Source: Chryseobacterium candidae
GTDB taxonomy: Bacteria > Bacteroidota > Bacteroidia > Flavobacteriales > Weeksellaceae
DNA length: 64,000 nt
Assembly: GCF_004916905.1 (NCBI RefSeq)
Contig: NZ_SDLV01000023.1
Location: 1-64,000, forward strand
Reading direction: 5' to 3'
In this document: in pieces, positions 60,579-64,000 of the stretch
Layout: every line of letters begins with the position of its first letter
Numbering within the stretch: the stretch's first letter is position 1
Position numbers and translations under genes: made by a program
Notes under the pieces: generated by a model
The model's database searches: none
What the model saw: only the letters and a program-made list of their open reading frames with translations
What the model was told of the DNA's origin: nothing

Positions 60579-61628
60579 TTAAGGTGCTCCTACTTTATCA
60601 AAATCGCTTCCATACCACACCATTTCTTCTAAATAAGGTAAATTATAATATTTGTTTTTTTTGAAATTATTAGTTAATTTAGCCCAGATTTGGTCATGAT
60701 ATGCGACATTACAAAAACCTAAAATATACCCCTCTTGTCCATTATTCCATTTTTCAGGATTATTTTTCCAGTATTTCTTAAACAATGGATCTGTGGTATT
60801 TGCAGCATATCCAATTATTCTAAATAAGTCTTCTTCCGTCCATTTTGTACTCTCATTATCATAAAAATTAACAATAAGTTGGGTTACATATTTCGATAAT
60901 GACATTGAGTATGAATTATTACTATTAGCTGTGTTTTTTTGTATGTAATCCAGAATATCAGTATTAATTATTAATTTTCCCGATTTGTCTTTTGTGAAAA
61001 TTAATTCATTGGTAATCTTATCTGGAGTTGCAATATTATCATTAAGAAAATTAATATTTAAGATAGCTTTCTTATCATCATTGTTATTAAGATTAACTGC
61101 TTTTTCTATATCAAGTGAAAAGTTGCCAAGCTGAGGATTTAAGAATATATCAACTTTACCTTCTGTTTTTTTTATTTTAAAATTATATGCATTATTCTCT
61201 TCAGTGTTGTCGATTACTTCATTTTTTCCTAAGAACTTTATATTGTTATTATTAACATAATAGACAAGAAATAGGTGTCCGTTTTCTAAAAAACTATCTA
61301 TTAAAATAATTTTTTCATCATTGCTGCTTCCAAATAAAAAAGTTTCATATCCTAGATCACTTGAATTATTTAATTTATCAATGTAATTTTTATTATTATT
61401 GGTAAATAGGATCGAATTTTTATCAAAAGAAATTGATAAGTTTTTATTTTTATCAATACATTTATTTGAACTATACTTTTCACCAGTACAGTTTAATTGT
61501 TCCTGTTTAAAATCAATAGAATATAATGTTGTGAGTTTATCTATTTTTTCTTGTTTAGGACTATTTTCCTTACATGATAATAGATTAAAGAAAAATAATA
61601 GTATAAATAGATTCGTTAAATTTTTCAT
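60579..61628 (-). CDS. Lipoprotein of unknown function directly behind the lysin gene
   Basis: A 349-residue lipoprotein. The start at 61628 gives MKNLTNLFILLFFFNLLSCK with lipobox SCK; the frame extends upstream inside the lysin gene and is rejected. The C-terminus has FRIIGYAANTTDPLFKKYWK, NNPEKWNNGQEGYILGF and LEEMVWYGSDFDKVG; no domain recognised. The start codon begins one base after the lysin stop, so translation is coupled. This tight linkage is typical of effector-immunity pairs, where a periplasmic lipoprotein would protect against the peptidoglycan hydrolase. This is inference. Confidence 0.65.
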   Translation of the reverse strand: MKNLTNLFILLFFFNLLSCKENSPKQEKIDKLTTLYSIDFKQEQLNCTGEKYSSNKCIDKNKNLSISFDKNSILFTNNNKNYIDKLNNSSDLGYETFLFGSSNDEKIILIDSFLENGHLFLVYYVNNNNIKFLGKNEVIDNTEENNAYNFKIKKTEGKVDIFLNPQLGNFSLDIEKAVNLNNNDDKKAILNINFLNDNIATPDKITNELIFTKDKSGKLIINTDILDYIQKNTANSNNSYSMSLSKYVTQLIVNFYDNESTKWTEEDLFRIIGYAANTTDPLFKKYWKNNPEKWNNGQEGYILGFCNVAYHDQIWAKLTNNFKKNKYYNLPYLEEMVWYGSDFDKVGAP

Positions 61629-61629
61629 A

Positions 61630-64000
61630 TTACTTACCTGCTGTTTTATCTTGTTTTTTTCTTTCAGCTTCCGAAAGCTGAGTCTCATTCTTATAATTAA
61701 CATAGAAAGCTGGATTATAACGTTCGGAATATCCAGAAGGGTTTTGAGCACTTCTTATTTCAAAATGAAGGTGTGGCCCTTTAGTACCAGTTGCTCCAGT
61801 GTCGCCAGTTTTTCCTAATCGTTTTGTTTTATAATTTTCAATCGTAATTTCTTCATTTTGTGAAACATTTAGCTCACTTAAATGTGCGTACATCAAATAA
61901 ACATCTTTACTTTCTGTAATTCCTTCATATTCGTCAAAATCACCATATCCTTCTATATCATATTTGTTTTTATCATAAGTCCTTTTTGATTTTACATAGT
62001 ATGGTTCGTAAGCTCGACGTTGTTTCTTAAATATTTCTAAATATTGAGAATCTACTTTTAAAACTAAACCTTTTCCGTATCCAGTTCCAGGAGACAAACT
62101 AACTACTTTACCAGGTAGGCATGCATATACGGGAGTTCCTTTTTCTGCAAACAAATCGATGCCATGATGAGGTCTTTTTCCATTGTCACTTCCAGGCATA
62201 TCTGTTCTTACTCTTCCGAAAGCAGATCGCCATGGTCGTTTTAAGCCACCGAAAGTATATATAGTAATCTGGGGATTCTCTAATGGGTTGTTCCAGATAG
62301 CATTTTTATCATCATTAGTTTTATTTTGTGGTTTAACTTCCGGACATTTATCAACTTCAAAAACTACTTTAGTTATTTTGTAATGATCTTTTCTTTTCTT
62401 TCTTGAATTAGTATTTCTATTTATAATATTAACAATCAAATCTACAACATCATCATCTTTTAATTTTCCTGTTTCATCTGCCTTATCAAACATATCCTCT
62501 TTATACCAATCTGCCATACCTGTTAGGGCTGCCTCTTTTGGAGTATAGTCTCTATCAATCCCATCACTTATTTTAATATTCTCAGATGAGGCAAATTTAT
62601 CAATCCTTTTTTGAATTTCGCCATATGTAGTTCTACCTGTTATTTGGAGTAACCCTCTTCCTCTATAATTCCAAGTGTCTTCAGCAGATTTATTACCTAG
62701 CTCTGGCCGATTTCCATATGCTATTTCTGCAATTTTCTTTTGGTTTGCTACATATCCATTCCTTGAGCTTCTTCCGTACTGATAGGCTAGATCATTTGGA
62801 ACTGTTTTAGAATTATCATCTGTTGGATTTCCATGTTTATCAACTGCTCTTTCTTGAGCATTTCTTTTTCTAAATGCTTTAAATTGAATTGGTAATGCTT
62901 CTGCTGAGTAATTTAAACCTTCTCCGTGTATGGCACCCGATAGATCTAGCCCAGATTCTTCAATCGATTGAGCAAAAAAATGAGCTTTCCGTGCACAGGT
63001 ATCTAATTTATAGATCTTTTTGTATTTGTTTAAAGTTTCTGCAAGTTCAGATAATAAAGCTTTATCTTTAACCTCTGAATATATCCTTTGTAATTGTTCA
63101 ACAGTTATATCTTTTTCGCAATTAGGACATTTTCCATCTTTTGGTTTCGGATCTTGGGTCTTCTGCACCCCCGCCGCACTCTTCACCTTCTCCACCTGCA
63201 TCAAACCTTCCGAATTTACCCCAAATTTCTGAGATTCCGCAGAAAGATCTTTGGAGATAATTTCGATGAAATAATTTTGTTTATCCGAATCCGAATTGCC
63301 TATAGGAGAGCCTGTTCCTTTTTGAAAAATATCTTTGGTAATGAAAAATCCTGAAGTGTCGCATATATCTGCGGGTATTTTAATCATTCTGCTTCGGTAA
63401 ACCTCATCTTGGAATACCGGGTCAGATTCCCAGATGACATATTGGATGTGTTTTCCCACCATGTTTTTGGAGTGAATTCTTACCCTAACTTTATCTCCTA
63501 CCGCTACTTTGGAAAGCTCTTTTCCGGTATCATCTATGAAAACAGCTTCTATAATATTGCCTTTAGGATCAGGTTGTTTGGGCGCGTCTCCTTGTCCGAC
63601 CGGGAATTTTGGCGTGTGCTTCTCAGGCTGCGGCTTAGGTTGGGGCTGGTTTTGAGGCAGTCCTTTATAATCCGGATTGGCTACATCTACATTCACCTGG
63701 CTGGCTCCCTGAATTTTCCCGGAGTAAGTGGCCGTAACATAATACTCGTGATTCGCGCCTTCATTTCTGTCACCTTTCATCAGAAACTGATTGGCGATCT
63801 GACGAAGGATTTTTTCATCAGACATCAGAGGAATGGAGACTTCCGCAATCCCTTTTTCATTGACGTGAGCCTTATAGCTGCGGGTGTGACGGTTGTTTTT
63901 GTTAATATTGGCATCGTGGCCTTTTCCAGGAGCGTCATCTTCCCAAAGGTGAAACTCAATCTCTTTATTAAACATCGCAATACAATGAGCCTGCGCAATA
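61630..64000 (-). CDS. Partial GH19-M23 peptidoglycan-degrading protein, possible secreted effector
   Basis: At least 790 residues, open through the window edge; the upstream codons also read in frame, so the ATG at 63975 is probably internal. Numbered from that ATG: residues 1 to 105 and 140 to 270 are beta-sandwich domains (EIEFHLWEDDAPGKGHDANI; IIEAVFIDDTGKELSKVAVG) joined by a Pro-rich linker. A CPNCEK motif follows at about 287, then a GH19 chitinase/lysozyme-type domain at about 300 to 545 (ARKAHFFAQSIEESGLDLSG, NYRGRGLLQITGRTTYGEIQ). An M23 peptidase occupies about 585 to 760, with zinc-binding HHGIDLFAEKGTPVYACLPG and GTKGPHLHFEIRS. It would cut both glycan and peptide bonds. The beta-sandwich and linker resemble type VI or contractile-system effector architecture; the two lipoproteins behind it could be immunity proteins. 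Confidence 0.8.
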   Translation of the reverse strand, partial: IAQAHCIAMFNKEIEFHLWEDDAPGKGHDANINKNNRHTRSYKAHVNEKGIAEVSIPLMSDEKILRQIANQFLMKGDRNEGANHEYYVTATYSGKIQGASQVNVDVANPDYKGLPQNQPQPKPQPEKHTPKFPVGQGDAPKQPDPKGNIIEAVFIDDTGKELSKVAVGDKVRVRIHSKNMVGKHIQYVIWESDPVFQDEVYRSRMIKIPADICDTSGFFITKDIFQKGTGSPIGNSDSDKQNYFIEIISKDLSAESQKFGVNSEGLMQVEKVKSAAGVQKTQDPKPKDGKCPNCEKDITVEQLQRIYSEVKDKALLSELAETLNKYKKIYKLDTCARKAHFFAQSIEESGLDLSGAIHGEGLNYSAEALPIQFKAFRKRNAQERAVDKHGNPTDDNSKTVPNDLAYQYGRSSRNGYVANQKKIAEIAYGNRPELGNKSAEDTWNYRGRGLLQITGRTTYGEIQKRIDKFASSENIKISDGIDRDYTPKEAALTGMADWYKEDMFDKADETGKLKDDDVVDLIVNIINRNTNSRKKRKDHYKITKVVFEVDKCPEVKPQNKTNDDKNAIWNNPLENPQITIYTFGGLKRPWRSAFGRVRTDMPGSDNGKRPHHGIDLFAEKGTPVYACLPGKVVSLSPGTGYGKGLVLKVDSQYLEIFKKQRRAYEPYYVKSKRTYDKNKYDIEGYGDFDEYEGITESKDVYLMYAHLSELNVSQNEEITIENYKTKRLGKTGDTGATGTKGPHLHFEIRSAQNPSGYSERYNPAFYVNYKNETQLSEAERKKQDKTAGK

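Noticed and set aside
1..64000. CRISPR arrays, rRNA, tRNA, riboswitches of known class and prophage
   Set aside because: I looked for regularly spaced short repeats, conserved rRNA/tRNA strings and known riboswitch cores and saw none. Tail-fibre-like proteins here have signal peptides and no other phage genes nearby, so a prophage is not supported.

Overview
The window looks like a chromosomal segment of a Chryseobacterium-like member of the Flavobacteriia. This is inferred from low G+C, genes with two type IX secretion (T9SS) type-A C-terminal domains, a GldD homologue, promoters of the Bacteroidetes TAnnTTTG type, weak ribosome-binding sites, and families typical of that group. No rRNA, tRNA or CRISPR array was found.

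Region 1 to 37 kb is accessory and surface-oriented. It holds seven secreted proteins that share an N-terminus of signal peptide followed by a VGINT..P motif; several carry tail-fibre-like GIGT.SP repeats, C1q-like C-termini or YadA-head-like repeats. It also holds two T9SS cargo proteins and one truncated T9SS fragment, and two copies of an orphan two-gene helix-turn-helix module, each beside a VGINT gene. Regulators (TPR-HTH, membrane AraC, Crp/Fnr and two PAS-like LuxR paralogues) are interspersed. Decayed material is common: two broken AraC genes, a chimeric IS3/ISAon1 transposase remnant, a broken HU-like gene, a broken surface-protein gene and a MITE-like element. A metabolic island at 17.5 to 23.3 kb encodes a mannitol/fructose route (mannitol dehydrogenase, MFS sugar transporter, outer-membrane protein, fructokinase) divergent from a LacI regulator, with two palindromic operators between them.

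Region 37 to 64 kb is mostly core: VIT iron/manganese transporter, aspartate kinase behind what looks like a complete leader-peptide attenuator, Lgt, an SDR, a cold-shock-domain protein, a tripartite RND efflux pump, an L,D-transpeptidase, QueG, rhodanese, an HD protein, an alpha/beta hydrolase, nitronate monooxygenase, and a mutY-gldD-pfkB-surA-type cluster. A free-standing 26-codon gene for a very basic peptide, with its own promoter and terminator, sits at 51.1 kb. The right end is a GH19 plus M23 peptidoglycan-degrading protein, running off the window, followed directly by two lipoprotein genes that could be its immunity proteins.

The strongest candidates for something undescribed are the aspartate-kinase attenuator, the free-standing basic peptide gene, the GH19-M23/lipoprotein module and the duplicated two-gene HTH module. 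All functions are assigned by reading motifs by eye; no database search was run.
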